DNA of 64,000 bases from Aphanomyces cochlioides (GCA_019828595.1 JAHQRK010000015.1:1426001-1490000); one strand, 5' to 3'. Positions 31,528 to 43,242 are shown, counted from the first letter of the stretch. The notes: generated by a model from the sequence alone, not told the origin. Translations and numbers: made by a program.

Positions 31528-33806
31528 CTAATGTTTAAGAAGATCATATAGAGTTGAGTAGCTCATTTCATCGAAACGCCGATTGCATAGACGTTTGGGG
31601 TCCAGCTTCAGGGACAGTGAATCAACCAGTCGCTGAAAACATTGCGAGTACAAAGCCATCAGCTCTGGCAGCTCCATGCGTGCAACAGCAGCGGATGAAA
31701 GGTCAGTATTCTTCATGAGCTCCGAAATCACACGAGACAACTTAGAGAAATTGACACGATCCTTGCAATGAGGGAAGTCTTTGGTTCGCAAAAGTCGCAA
31801 TGGTCCAATTTGTTTTGATGGAATTCCGATCCACCATGACCGCCATGAATCACAGATCCTTCCTGTCGGGCATACTACATTTTGGCAATGCAATTGGCGA
31901 GAGTTAGACCACCATGTAGTCGTAGACACATCAGAATTGACGCCTGTAGGGTTAGAAACGGTTCCGCGGTGACTCAATTCATTCACAACGGACGAGCATA
32001 TGGACTTGACAAGCTCGTCGAGCGCATCTTTAGATATTGGCAGACTTGGAGGTAGAGATACATGTTGCAAGACACTTCTTGTAACATCACTGGGTAGATT
32101 TTTCAGCTGCGAGGATATGTTTTCATTCCCTTTCTCTATCATATCCATTCTGTGAAGCATTGATATATGTGGTGGAATGCCTGATGCTGCCAAACCAGTG
32201 GTCAAATTTTTCATCGTGCCAAGATGAACTGACTTTGACAAGCGACTCACAAGCTGAGTCGACCAAAGATTTGAGAACCAAAGAGGATGTCTTTCATCCA
32301 AATTGAGTTGCAGCCATTTTGCATGATAAACAATCGACGCTAAAAGAAACGGGGCTGCAGATCGGAAAGAGCTTGGATACCAAGAGGAATAGCCAGGCAA
32401 AATGCGAGTCCATTCGGCTTCATCAATAGTCATACCATCAAAATGGGGTGGTAGCACCGCAAATCTAGATGAGTTGATTTCTAAACCTAGGAGGAGAGAT
32501 AACGCTTCTCATGAGTTATAACTAGTACCAGCTGCTGTACGGCCAACGTATTGGTCACCACCAGCCCCCGAGAAGATGTATCGACCTTGAACTGGTCCAA
32601 GAGTCCATCCTGCCCGCAAATAAACAGAGATTGGAGTTGGTCCACCTGGTGTATTGGATATTTCTGACGCAACCCCTTTGCGAAACGAATGCGTGCCTAC
32701 ATCTTTGACTGAAATGCCTAGACTGAGAAGCTCTGCCTTGCATTAACCACAGATTTTTGTCAACCATGCTCCAAATCTCTCTTTGGCATTCGGACCAAAG
32801 ACCATCCTCGACGTCTTCTCACAGGGGGCGCCTTTCGAGAACACAAGCACTGCTAGACTAGATATGGCTAAGTAAAGTATCGTATTTATTCCTTTACCTC
32901 AATATCGGGCAAATTTCGGGGTTATCGGGATTTGCAAATACATGACGTGGGCTGCAGTTCTCGCCCATTTGATCGTTCTTCATTCTTCCATACTTAATGA
33001 CCAGTGCATCGCCTAGAAGATATGAATAGATGTACTAGTATAGTCTAAGCTACCATGCCAAGAGATGTGATCATACAAGATTGCTCCAACAGTAACTGAG
33101 CGTGCAATTAAGTTCCAGGACAGAAGTAAAAACAAATGAACGATTCTCGTGCATTTTCTATCCGACTCTGAAATCAGAGCCTTCCTTGCAAGAAAGCGAT
33201 AACCTAAGAAAGTCAGCCATGTCTCTAGAAAATCGACGTACCATCCATGAAAACGGGATCCTTCCCTTCTCCAACTGGCATTTCGCCGTCTTCTTTCATT
33301 TTAGCCACTTTTCGCTTGTAGCCACATGTAAAGTCTAAACACTACTTTTAGCCCTGATACAGTATCATAGATTGTGCACCTGAGAGCAAAGTAGAGAGGT
33401 CTTCTGGTATTTTGACCTTTGCCTCGCGATGCAAATGGACGATCGCGCTTCTACATCCGTCAATTGTCGATGCTGATTTGTGCTGCGTTGTTTTGCTGCG
33501 TCGATTTCCATTTGTCGCCTCATGGGCAAGGAATCCTTTGCAGACAAGAGGATCTAATGGGAGCACAATCGATCCGTCACGCACAAGATGTGGGTGCTCT
33601 TGAGAGAGCCAACTCACTAGGCGACGAATTACTACTGAATACTGATATCGTGTCGACGGAGCGACTCTCATGCGCAGGACATGGTCGCCAAAGCCTGCTT
33701 CATCGGCCGCGTTCGAGTGCCTTTCACAACTCATGGTAATGTGCCCTGGAATCCACAGTTGTTTGAGTACGGATAATAAAGTTTCGTTTCTTTTCGTGAA
33801 AACCAA
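31528..33806 (-). pseudogene. Crypton-like tyrosine recombinase element, degenerate
   Basis: Minus-strand blocks in order. 33806-33348: an N-terminal core-binding domain (RVAPSTRYQYSVVIRRLVSW, STIDGCRSAIVHLHREAK). 33340-32930: VAKMKEDGEMPVGEGKDPVF, SWNLIARSVTVGAILYDHIS (first Arg box), YGRMKNDQMGEN and ICPILR followed by a GTAAAG donor-like site. 32800-32500: VGTHSFRKGVASEI (His-x-x-Arg box), YLRAGWTLGPVQGRYIF (candidate nucleophile Tyr). 32457-31528: an open 309-codon C-terminal domain (GYSSWYPSSF...GIPPHISMLHR). Stops and frame changes separate the first three. The gene order and boxes match a eukaryotic tyrosine recombinase of Crypton type; terminal sequences were not resolved. Confidence 0.7.
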
Positions 33807-33999
33807 TCAAAGTCTGCATTTAACATCTCTCATACAAATTTTCATATGCATCAATGTTGATCAATGTCATCCCACGAATTTCGTGAAGTGGCTTCTTCAA
33901 TGCATATCCGGCATGAAACATTTCGTTAAATACAACTATTTTACTTTAACCCCCGTTGCTGTTTTAAACACAACAACTCAGCACAGAGTGAATAATACA

Positions 34000-34019
34000 T
34001 CCGGATAATTATCCGGATA
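34000..34019. repeat. Perfect 20-bp palindrome in the Merlin left end
   Basis: ATCCGGATAATTATCCGGAT is its own reverse complement and lies in the inner part of the left inverted repeat. The right end carries only the single ATCCGGAT half, so the palindrome arose in the left arm. Confidence 0.85.
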
Positions 34020-34221
34020 CCAACCACACCTCAGCAACAAAAAATCCGGATACTCCAAAGTGGAGTTTGACCACCCATTTCTGCCGAAAACAAACACAAA
34101 TACAAAATTTTAATATTGAAATTTGTATACCAGTTTACTTCATTCCCCGTAAAAGTGGGCCAGTATCGGAGTCATTTGGCATTTCACTTCGCTATCTTCC
34201 AAGTTTTCAACCAGCAGCGTC

Positions 34222-35303
34222 ATGTATGAGTTGGCAGATCTATCCGATTACGCGTTCAAGGCGGTGATGAATGCCACACGTACTGAACGCACAACCATTG
34301 AATGGTGTATGAAGGTATGATATTTACTGTATTTCGTCTGTTCTAATGCAACGTATAGGTTGGCTTAATACGTAATAGAAGGATATGTTGTGTCTGCTTG
34401 GGTGACATGAAGTTGTCCGCTGACCTGTTGCGCTGGCGTTGTCGTCGGAACGGCTGTGATTCAGAGCGGAGTGTGAGGCAAAATACTCCTTTCCTTGGCT
34501 CAAATCTGCCCATGTCATCGATTATCCGACTTCTATTCTACTGGGCTACTATGAAGCCATCACGACAGGCGATAGAAGATCTTGCTTTGTCGTCCAAAAC
34601 GGCGACCTCGTGGTTTAAGTTTTGCCGTGGAATCTGCTCGAAGGAAAAAGGGCATGCAATGTAATGATACCTCTTTGATTTGATACGTCAATATGTATTA
34701 ATTTTGACAATGTATTAGATTGGAGGAGTTGGTTCGGTGGTCGAGATTGACGAGACGTCTCTGAAGAAAAAATCCAAATATGGGCGAGGGACTCAGCACG
34801 ACGACCGTTGGCTCTTTGGTGGTGTTGACAGAACGACCAACAAGTGGTTTGGCGTGCTGGTTTACAACGACAGAACAAAGCGGACTCTCATGCCCATCAT
34901 CGAGAAACACATTGCCGAAGATAACGATTTTGACCGTTTATAATTATCTGATAAACTATTAGGAACGACTATTGTGTCCGACAAATTTGCGTCGTACGTA
35001 TTGGCCAACGAGCGCCATACTCTTGCCAACACGCCATCGCTTCGGCACATGAGGTATACCCACATGTGGGTCAACCATTCGAACAACTTTGTCAATCCAG
35101 ACAATGGTGCCCACACCCAGCGAATCGAAGGAGTGTGGGAAGTGCCCATCAAACAATACCTCAAAGCAATGCGAGGATTGAGAGGTGAGCAGTTGCAATC
35201 TTACCTCGACATGTTCATGTTGCGCAATTGGTATTTTCCAGCAAATGCGACAGGTATCATGTATTTCAAGGGATTAGTCATAGCTATGTGTAAATATCCA
35301 TAA
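34222..35303 (+). pseudogene. Merlin/ISXO2-like transposase with introns
   Basis: Exon 1 34222-34314 (MYELADLSDY...EWCMK); a 44-bp GT-AG intron 34315-34358; exon 2 34359-34660 with a zinc ribbon (CCVCLGDM...CRRNGCDS) and a helix-turn-helix (QAIEDLALSSKTATSWFKF); a probable 58-bp intron 34661-34718; exon 3 from 34719 with VVEIDETSLKKKSKYGRG (first Asp) and FGGVDRTTNKWF. A 27-bp piece with an in-frame TAA (34941-34967) is followed in the same frame by TTIVSDKFASY (second Asp), VNHSNNFVNPDNGAHTQ and RIEGVWEVPIK (Glu). The order matches the IS1595/ISXO2 DDE domain. My hand-joined exon 2/3 phase does not fit by one base, and the TAA is unexplained, so I call it a probable pseudogene. Confidence 0.75.
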
Positions 35304-35442
35304 TACGTTCGTCTTCTTGGTTCTGCTTCTGCGAGAGACCAAAATGACTCTTTGGCATTCCTATGTATCCGGATGTATTATTCACTCTGTGCTAAGTTGT
35401 TGTGTGTAAAACAGCAACCGGGGGCTAAAGTAAAGTTGTGCC

Positions 35443-35779
35443 CGACTAACAATCGACTAGCCAATCATATATCAATATTTTTCATATTTTGACCAATCAA
35501 ATCACCTTCATTTTATGATTTGGGGAAAGGCCATGATGGACGCTGACTCGCGGAAGATACGCGCGGCGTCTTGACACTTCATAGCGAGGTTGTATTGGGG
35601 GTAGAAAGCATGCATGATGGTATTCTGGGATGCAGGTGTTAGTGAACTGTTAGCTCAGTACCATTGCCTGGAAGAAATTGTACTTAACTTTGTATACTAT
35701 ACGATATTTCATATTAAATTCAGAATAGTCGATTAATATGCGACCTGCCAAGTCCACATTTCACTGAAAAGGACAATAT
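35443..35779 (-). repeat. ~400-bp dispersed repeat copy 2, main fragment
   Basis: Reverse complement of about 3868-4208 of copy 1, clearly similar along its length with scattered changes (for example CCAGTCGATTAATATGCGAC-type words). It ends at CAATAT where the membrane-protein copy C7 resumes. The coding-like stretch of copy 1 is also open here in the same frame. Confidence 0.8.
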
Positions 35780-36544
35780 CACAACGAAACAAAGATGCTT
35801 GGGGATGGTTTCGTTGTTTATTGTGCGACGGCGTTGGGTTGAATCTTGCTATAAATTTTGCTGTAGCTTTGACTGTGACGATCAACATGTACCAAGAGCA
35901 AGGTATTATTTGGATTCCTGACGTGTATCCATACCTTCAAAGCCGCGCGGCAGGCTGTTCTACTACTTGTAGATTGCATCATGAACGATTGGTGGTATCA
36001 ATATCAATGGGCTTTGAATCAAAGCAATTCTCGTGCAATGTATGATGTTTTATCATTTACTGAAAATATTCGTACATGGTTTGACCGCAAGCCGAACAAA
36101 GTTCATCATACCGCGGTCGTCAATGTTCATAGAGTACGTATAATAAAACACCTAATTTCATGGCGAAGACGATCCACTCTCTACGATGAACTCACTGATT
36201 TTGACATCGAAAACACTAGCCTTGAACGCTCCTCTGGCTTTGTACTTGAAAACATTCATTGTTTTGTCACTATTTTCGATAATTACGAGCACGAAAATCG
36301 GCAAGTACTTGTGTCACCTTGTGGAGTGTGGCTTCTTGGATATGTGATTCTGCAAGACAAATATGTTGTTGAGATCAACGATTACATATATCTCCTCGTC
36401 AATTCATTTTGTCGTCGATCAGTCTTCAATGGTTATGGATTTCTCTTGCATGGTGACATGGTATCCAATCGAAAACATCGTATCTGTGGTCACGATATTC
36501 CTTGGCCAGGTGCTTTAAAAGTTTCTCTTAAGCGACTTCGATGA
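35780..36544 (+). pseudogene. Membrane-protein family, C-terminal half of split copy C7
   Basis: Resumes with SQRNKDAWGWFRCLLCDG and VGLNLAINFAVALTV, has a frame change near 35955, then MNDWWYQYQWALNQS. After NIRTW a large internal deletion removes the last membrane segments, and the sequence rejoins at RRSTLYDELTDFDIENT. The C-terminal domain is complete (SPCGVWLLGYVILQDKYVVE...VSLKRLR). Together with 30473-31290 this is one gene opened by about 4.5 kb of nested insertions. Confidence 0.88.
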
Positions 36545-37408
36545 TAAATTTTCATGTTTCCAGCGTGAAAACATCAACTCAAGTGCACGGCTCATAATTG
36601 ACAATTGCAAATCGAACGAAAACTGCGCAGCTTATAATATCCCAGCTATTAGCCGTTGTTTTGTTTTCTTACCATGCTTGGTCAGGTGACATCAAATGTT
36701 TGACTCCCATAAAGATGAATGCCGTCGAAAACGTGTGCACCGTTGATGTCAATTTTAAGTCGTCGATATCTTGAACATTTTCTCATCGCCATTGGTTTCA
36801 TATCTGTGTCTATAGTTCTATGTCGTGATACCCTTCTAGACTATACGCAGAGTGCAGATCTAGCCCAAATCCTAGTACTGTTGAATCACATCTTTACATA
36901 TCCCTTTGTTCAAGGAAAGCTAAGTTATATATCCCCCTTCCATGTTTGCTTGATTGTTTTCACCAGCTACTCAATCTTCGAGAATTGCCGCAATGTTTAT
37001 ACATTTTTTCAATTTGTGTCAGGCCCTGCGCGAGGCGTTGGAAATATGAAATGATTGCAATAGAGGAAATGGAAATGCTCTTAGTCAATCTGGTGAGCTT
37101 GAAGACCGACCACAGTGCTCAGGAAAAAGTGTGTGCTCGAGAAGACATCTCGTTGCAAGAAATGCAAGCATTGTGAAACTTTTCAAGGACATTTGGTGTA
37201 CCTTCTGTACTATATACTACTGCAGGGTTTGGTCATGAAAACACAACAGGAAACATCAAGATGGACATTACATCAGGAGCCTGTGACATTGAGAAACAGC
37301 ATTTGGAATTCAATGCTCTTGATATGCCTTACTGATTGCAAGTAATAGACTCTACCGAGCAAGTCGACTTCAATGACCCAAGGATGGCTTGAAAAACCAA
37401 CAAATGAA
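36545..37408. other. No supported gene
   Basis: A 111-codon hydrophobic frame at 36719-37054 (LEHFLIAIGFISVSIVLC) has no recognised relatives and no initiator motif; I do not call it. The stretch may be decayed membrane-protein or transposon DNA. Confidence 0.4.
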
Positions 37409-37890
37409 TCAATCGGTGTTATATGACACTATCCACAAAACGCTATTAATTTTACTCTCCAGAGCTTTGCCGAGCCATTGCCTACTTGCAAGATTGCAAG
37501 ATACATCAGCAAATAGAAATTCAAATCGAGAATCCACGGAATTATTAACCGCATCGAAGCAAATGACATCTCCTAAGCTTGAAATGGGCATCGAGCTCAG
37601 CACGGTTGCCGTCTATATGGCCAACCCTGCTAATGAAATTTGATTCTTCTCATGTCTCGATACACTCATTGTCCGAAGGACAAATGTTACGACTTTTGTC
37701 AATGCTCGATTGGACAAGAATATCTTGATCATCGTCGAGTCTAGCAATCTGCGATCACTGAAGCTACAATCTATGACGACCGTGCTTTCAGAAGCACTCT
37801 ACCCGTCATATTCTGCAAATGCGATCATCAATAGTTTTCAAGTATTGACTGTCATGCATGTAGTTTGCAGAAAACAACATTGAAATTTTC
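37409..37890 (-). pseudogene. Membrane-protein family relic, central N-terminal domain (copy C8)
   Basis: Minus-strand frames read STVVIDCSFSDRRLLDSTMI, KIFLSNRALTKVVTFVLRTM, SVSRHEKNQISLAGLAI, then VLSSMPISSLGDVICFDAVN. This matches the IIVDCSYEG...TVIKxYLLDxAMTQ...TLSITRPEKQL...GGAAMW region of intact copies. It has several frame changes and nothing of the membrane segments. Confidence 0.75.
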
Positions 37891-38086
37891 TACTGAAGCT
37901 GTTGTTAACATTGCTGTTTGGCATTGTCTGATAGTCGACTAGAAGGCATCAAGTTATCCAGGCTATGTTGTAGGCCGCTAATACAAATAGCATAAGTGCA
38001 AAATGAATGTACTACAACGTACGATACCATTCGTGATTGTGTTAAGAGGATTAAAGAAGATAAAAGATAGACAGTCACACGATAAC

Positions 38087-38483
38087 TAAACGATATTTTA
38101 TTGACCACGGTCATGGAAGAAATGACAATCTTTGAGTCAAGTAGACGTAGAATATGTTAATTCATAGTAATAATTCATCAAAACATCTTCAATTTTGCAG
38201 CAGTCAAATCTTATGGGAACAACAAACTTACTAGTATAATACTTATACTAATTGGTTCGGATACTTGATTGTTGAAATCGGTCGAAGAATTCACAATACG
38301 AACCGGGCGATATCGTCTTGTCCATTAAACCCTTTATCCCAGTCGTTGAAACCTCAGAGTCATTCAAAAGGGAATCCAAACATATGAAAATATGATTGAC
38401 CACTCAAGGATTTACGCAAAAGGAGTAAATGCATTCGTTGATTTCAATGACAAAATGGTCGTTGGCAATCACAAAGCCATGAA
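38087..38483. repeat. 397-bp direct repeat, left copy
   Basis: Identical to 40455-40851 except for one base seen (A versus G in AATATGTTRATTC). It starts TAAACGATATT and ends AAAGCCATGAA. It contains the C-terminal remnant of copy C9 (minus strand, LGFVIANDHFVIEINE-like). It abuts the left end of the Tc1/IS630-like element exactly. Confidence 0.95.
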
Positions 38484-40454
38484 CAGTGGTCGACATCAAA
38501 GAGAGACCCAACTTTCATAATTTCCACAAATCAAAACGTGTTTCTCCGCGAAAATGATGTGGATGTGCGCATTTTCTGGATCTTCCCAGAAACAGTATCA
38601 AAAGCTTGTGAAAATGAGTATTCTGTCAAAATTGAGACAAAAACAACCAGAATGATGGGCAATTTGCACTATACTAAAACATATCCTGTTAAATTCTATG
38701 TAATTGTTCTTATCAATTTTCAGGTTGGTCGTGTGACATCAAAATTTTAACCTCTGGACAACTTATACTCACAAACGACTTTGGATCCCTTCATTCTCTC
38801 ATTTGCCATGAACAAGGAAGATTTCAAGTGCTACCGCGAGATCACGAGCTTCGTGAAAGCAAGCCGACCTGCGGCCTTGACAAGAGAGGAGCGGCTGGAC
38901 ATACTTCGTCTCTTTGCGCACTACCAGTATGTCCTTTTCGTATCAAACCTCCTAACTCTTCATGAATAGCAACAACAATGTATCCGGGGCCACAGAGAAG
39001 GTGTCGAAAGCCCTCGGCCGCAGCGAAACGACTGTCAAGGAAGTTTGGCGGACGTACAAGTCTCTCGGCTCCGTTGTGGTCTCTCCTCCACCTGGAAACA
39101 CATCGAACCACAAGACAGTGTTTCCTCACACGAAACTCGTGACGAATTTGGTTCAAGAATTTGTTCGAACAAAGCGCTTCAGACGAGAACGTGTAGTCGC
39201 CAAAGATGTTGTAGCATTGTTGAACGAGAAAGGTAACACATTGATTAATATATTTATTATAACATATCTAACTTTTGTTAAGGACTATTGAACGTCAACA
39301 TGTCTGACAAGAAGTCGTTTGCAGCGGCATTGAGAGCAGTTCAACGTTTTCTACTCAAGATGGGATACAAACGAGGTAGAAAAAAAGGCGCGAATACGTT
39401 TCGAATGTCAAATTCCAACATACTCGCACGAGACATGTATGTTCAAACCATGAGTGAGTGGATCAATGATCCTGCTGGACGTAAGCCAGTTGTTTTCCTT
39501 GATGAATCCTACATTCATCAACATTATTCTCGTCATGAAGATTCTTTGTATGATCCTAACGATGAACAAGATCTCCAAGTCAAAGAAAAGCATAAGGGGC
39601 GACGTTTTTGCTTTATTGCTGGAATAATTGACGGCGGTGAAGACAAGTCGCAACTGCTATGCATCGACAAATTTGTGAGAGGTAAAAATCAAAAACAAAC
39701 TAAAGACTATCATGGAATGTTTACACATTCCTATTTCGTTGACTGGTTTAGAAAGCTCCTGGATGAGCTTGATGTCCTCAACGTTGGTGAAGCATGCATT
39801 GTTCTCGACAACGCCAAGTATCACAAAGGCAAACCCCAAGATACACCCAAGAAAATCGACAAGAAAGACGTGCTGTTGGCAGCATCACGTCGCTTCGGTT
39901 TACCTTCGTCGCCTACAATGCCAAAGTCAATCCTGTGGAACAATCTTGACAAGTACATTGCCGACAACATTGATATCAAAATCGTCAAAATGGCGCGCGA
40001 TCGCGGCCACCGTGTTTTCTACACCCCGCCATACCATTCCAACCTACAGCCGATCGAATTAGTGTGGGCTGTCATCAAGGGCGAAGTCGGTCGGCAGTAC
40101 AACACGGAGACTACCTTTCAAGATGTTGAATCTCGCCTCGAGCAAGCCTTTCGAAACATCACCCCAAAGACCATACACGGCTGTATCTGTGCTGCTGAAA
40201 GCGAATTGATGAAACTGCAAGAGCATCTTCGTGCCATAGAAGCCATTGAAGATGAAAGTGACAGTGGAGAAAGCGACGACGGAGACTCCTGTGCACACGA
40301 GAGCAATGCTGATACTGATTTGGAACATGATATAACCTCTCAGATATAATATATCAGTGACTGTGTGTTCAATTCTTTGTCCTCAAACATCCGGACGAAA
40401 CCTCTATATTGTCATTGCTTATCCGGCAGGGTTTCTGAATGCTGTCGACCACTG
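38484..40454 (+). mobile_element. Tc1/IS630-like DNA transposon, 1971 bp, between long direct repeats
   Basis: Terminal inverted repeats CAGTGGTCGACA at 38484 and, inverted, ending at 40454. A TA follows the right end (40455-40456), but the left end is preceded by AA, not TA. Instead of a 2-bp target duplication the element is flanked by the 397-bp direct repeat whose own first two bases are TA. The internal gene is open with two short introns, so this may be a relatively recent arrival. Confidence 0.88.
38808..40349 (+). CDS. Tc1/IS630-like DDE transposase, three exons
   Basis: Exon 1 38808-38926 (MNKEDFKCYREITSFVKASR); 43-bp intron 38927-38969; exon 2 38970-39232 with a helix-turn-helix (TEKVSKALGRSETTVKEVWR); 50-bp intron 39233-39282; exon 3 39283-40349. 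Both introns are GT-AG with CTAAC/CTAAC-like branch sites, and the joins keep frame. The catalytic core shows VVFLDESYIHQH (Asp), IVLDNAKYHKG (Asp) and NLQPIELVWAVIKGEV (Glu), the IS630/Tc1 arrangement. An acidic C-terminal tail (DSDGESDDGDS-like) follows. No lesion seen; probably able to make a protein of about 480 aa that cuts and inserts its element. Confidence 0.85.
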
Positions 40455-40851
40455 TAAACGATATTTTATTGACCACGGTCATGGAAGAAATGACAATCTT
40501 TGAGTCAAGTAGACGTAGAATATGTTGATTCATAGTAATAATTCATCAAAACATCTTCAATTTTGCAGCAGTCAAATCTTATGGGAACAACAAACTTACT
40601 AGTATAATACTTATACTAATTGGTTCGGATACTTGATTGTTGAAATCGGTCGAAGAATTCACAATACGAACCGGGCGATATCGTCTTGTCCATTAAACCC
40701 TTTATCCCAGTCGTTGAAACCTCAGAGTCATTCAAAAGGGAATCCAAACATATGAAAATATGATTGACCACTCAAGGATTTACGCAAAAGGAGTAAATGC
40801 ATTCGTTGATTTCAATGACAAAATGGTCGTTGGCAATCACAAAGCCATGAA
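40455..40851. repeat. 397-bp direct repeat, right copy
   Basis: Second copy of 38087-38483. Here it continues without a break into copy C9, so this is the original location and the left copy is the duplicate, or the element sits at a duplication junction. Confidence 0.95.
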
Positions 40852-43242
40852 CTCATTCACCACAAGGCGCAAGTAAACTTGACCCTTTTCCTTTTCATAA
40901 TCATTGAATAATGCGACAAAGCCGAATATATTTTCTCGTACATAGCCTGACTAGTGCTCAAGGAAATATTTCTCAACGTCTGATTCTCCAACGTCATCAT
41001 GCAATGTAGAGCGGGTATAAAGAGGTGCACGGGAGCGAGTACACAGAGGTGGCTCTCCCCTGGGTTTCTTGGAGTACTGGCTGACTTGAGCGATTGGATG
41101 AACTGATTGCTTAGTGTGTAGAATTTCAATTGAAATTATGCTGCATAACAACTTTGATGGCCCATCAGACAATAACTTAACGCACAAGGTATTGTAAATG
41201 CTAATTACGGAAGCATAGTTGACTATGTACACTTATTTGTAATGAGTAAAAGCTTGGTCTCAATATTCTCGTAATGTGCCAACATATCCATAGCTTCTTC
41301 CCAGATGGAATAATATTATGCAGATTGTTATGCTCAATGATAGGCTCTACTGCAGCTGAGAGGATTCCACAAGACAATCTTAAATAATGTCGCATGTAGT
41401 AGGAAAGGGGCAATTAAAACAACTACGAGTTGTACTCGGGCTCAGGGTAATTGCGCCACAAAGTGCATAGGTCATAATACACACATGAGTTCATTGACTC
41501 TTGCATTTTACTTGAAAGCTGCAGATCGATCAATTAATAATCGCTTTGTTGATCGTCCGTTGACATGGATACCACCGGAAAAATGAATACTAGCATTAGT
41601 CCAGCTCATGTTGTTGCACGGCTTTGAAGAGAAGGGTAAGCATCGGGAATCCAAGGAAAGTTGGAATCTCGGTTCATATTGACCACAAGTGTACAGTACA
41701 TGCGGCGACAAATTGAAAACAATATTCAGACCAATGCCATCACTCAGTGAACAACAAACCCCCAGAAGTCCTCATTTCTCATCAAACAACACAGTGTATC
41801 GACGACATAGTCACAATGATAATTGAGCCATTTGTCAGTAGAAGCCTTCGATACATACTTGAATCGACACTGAGCGCAGATACATTCCAGTCCGGTCATT
41901 CTCGCCAAATAAAAGCTCTCGGCGGTGAAACGTGAACATCCACATATTATGACCACGACGATAAGTTGAACTCGGACTCGAAGGGCATTCGCAAGCACAT
42001 ATGTGATTGCCAACACCACCATGAGACCAACGGGTCAATCAAGTTGCGAGCATCGCTTTGGTTGATCGCCCACTGATAAGGATACCACCATCCACCGATC
42101 ACACAATCACAAGGAGTAAACCAGCTCGAATCGCTGCGCGGCTTTGGACAGACGGATACACATCAGGGATCCACAGGACATTGTGATCTCGGGACGTATT
42201 GACCATAACGGTAAGAGCGACACCAAGATTCAGCACAATGTTTAAGCCAATCCCGTCACACAATATCCACCGGAACCATCCACGCACGTCTTTGTTCCGC
42301 TTGGAAACCACAAATTGTATCGTTGACATAAACTCGATTGGGTTTGCCGGTAATTCCCAGTAGAATGTTCCCATGTAAGCTTGGATCGTCGGGGACCGTC
42401 GATATATTCCAGACGTGCCTATAAAATGAAATTCCTCCTTAGTGGATGGTATTCGGGCCAGCCAATGTCCATCTTGTGGTATCAAATTCTCCAGTACAAC
42501 TGCCACAAAGTCGTCATTCTCGAATGGAAAATCAAAACCAATCGCGACAAAATACGTACTAAAATCACTGCAAATAATTTCGTGTTGTCCTGTCATTTGC
42601 AGCGAATTGAGAGGAGTGGTTGTCCACATTGCCGCTCCGCCAGATTGATTCAAGAAACTCTTCGGGCCTCACAATATTTAGAGTCTGGAGAAAGAACGTT
42701 GTAATTTGTGTCAATGGTTTGTCTAGTAAATATATCTTGATGACAGTCGTGTCTCCGATAATTCGGCCATCGAAGGTCCAATCCACAATCAACCTTCTCT
42801 CGGATGCATTCCATCCACCATATCCAGCAAAAGCTGTATCCAGGACTGAAGCCAAGTACGTGTACTCATAGAGGTAGTCAATAGTTTGTCACAGAGCAAA
42901 AATTGTTTCGAAGGATGACGTCGTGCGTAGCTGCTCCAGTATCAATATAGACTACCAACGAAGATGACGTTAGATCAGAAATATTGGGCATGAGATAGTT
43001 GTCACTTGAGTTTGTCGAGTTCAAGAGTGAGGCCATGAATTGAGGAAAGTTGTAGCTCTTGGATGTGCTCTTGTGGATGTTGTAATTTCGCCAAAAAGGA
43101 ACTTCATGTTGGCTTGGGACCCCATAAACTCTGTATACATTACACATAAAGTAGCGAGACAAGCCAGGAGCCGACCAAAGTGTTGATGCCAAGGTTTGGC
43201 CTTGGATCCTAGGAACTGACGAATAGTCATTAGTGGAAGCAT
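40455..43242 (-). pseudogene. Membrane-protein family pseudogene (copy C9)
   Basis: The N-terminus at 43242 reads MLPLMTIRQFLGSKAKPWHQ with the signal anchor LACLATLCVMYTEF. Further blocks: 42855-42660 (FAGYGGWNASERRLIVDWTF), 42653-42110 (GGAAMWTTTPLNSLQ, TSGIYRRSPTIQAYM, GWFRWILCDGIGLNIVLNLG), then short blocks for the later membrane segments to about 41200 and a very decayed C-terminal domain in 41130-40455. There is a partial internal duplication: GLNI/SLSD and DVYPS-like words near 41640-41760 recur near 42150-42250. Many lesions; clearly dead. Confidence 0.85.

Larger units (their letters stand above)
33935..35442 (+). mobile_element. Merlin (IS1016/ISXO2-like) DNA transposon
   Basis: Long imperfect inverted ends: ACTTTAACCCCCGTTGCTGT from 33951 and the inverted counterpart near 35400-35442 (starting GGCACAACTTTACTTTAGCC read inwards), similar over about 75 bp to AATACATCCGGAT. 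Inside is a transposase of the ISXO2/Merlin type. The right end is followed by CGACTAAC (35443-35450). The same 8 bp occurs at 31334-31341 rather than next to the left inverted repeat, so the exact inserted unit is unclear. Confidence 0.8.

Noticed and set aside
36719..37054. Hydrophobic 111-codon frame
   Set aside because: Hydrophobic AT-rich DNA often gives such frames; no family similarity and surrounded by relics.
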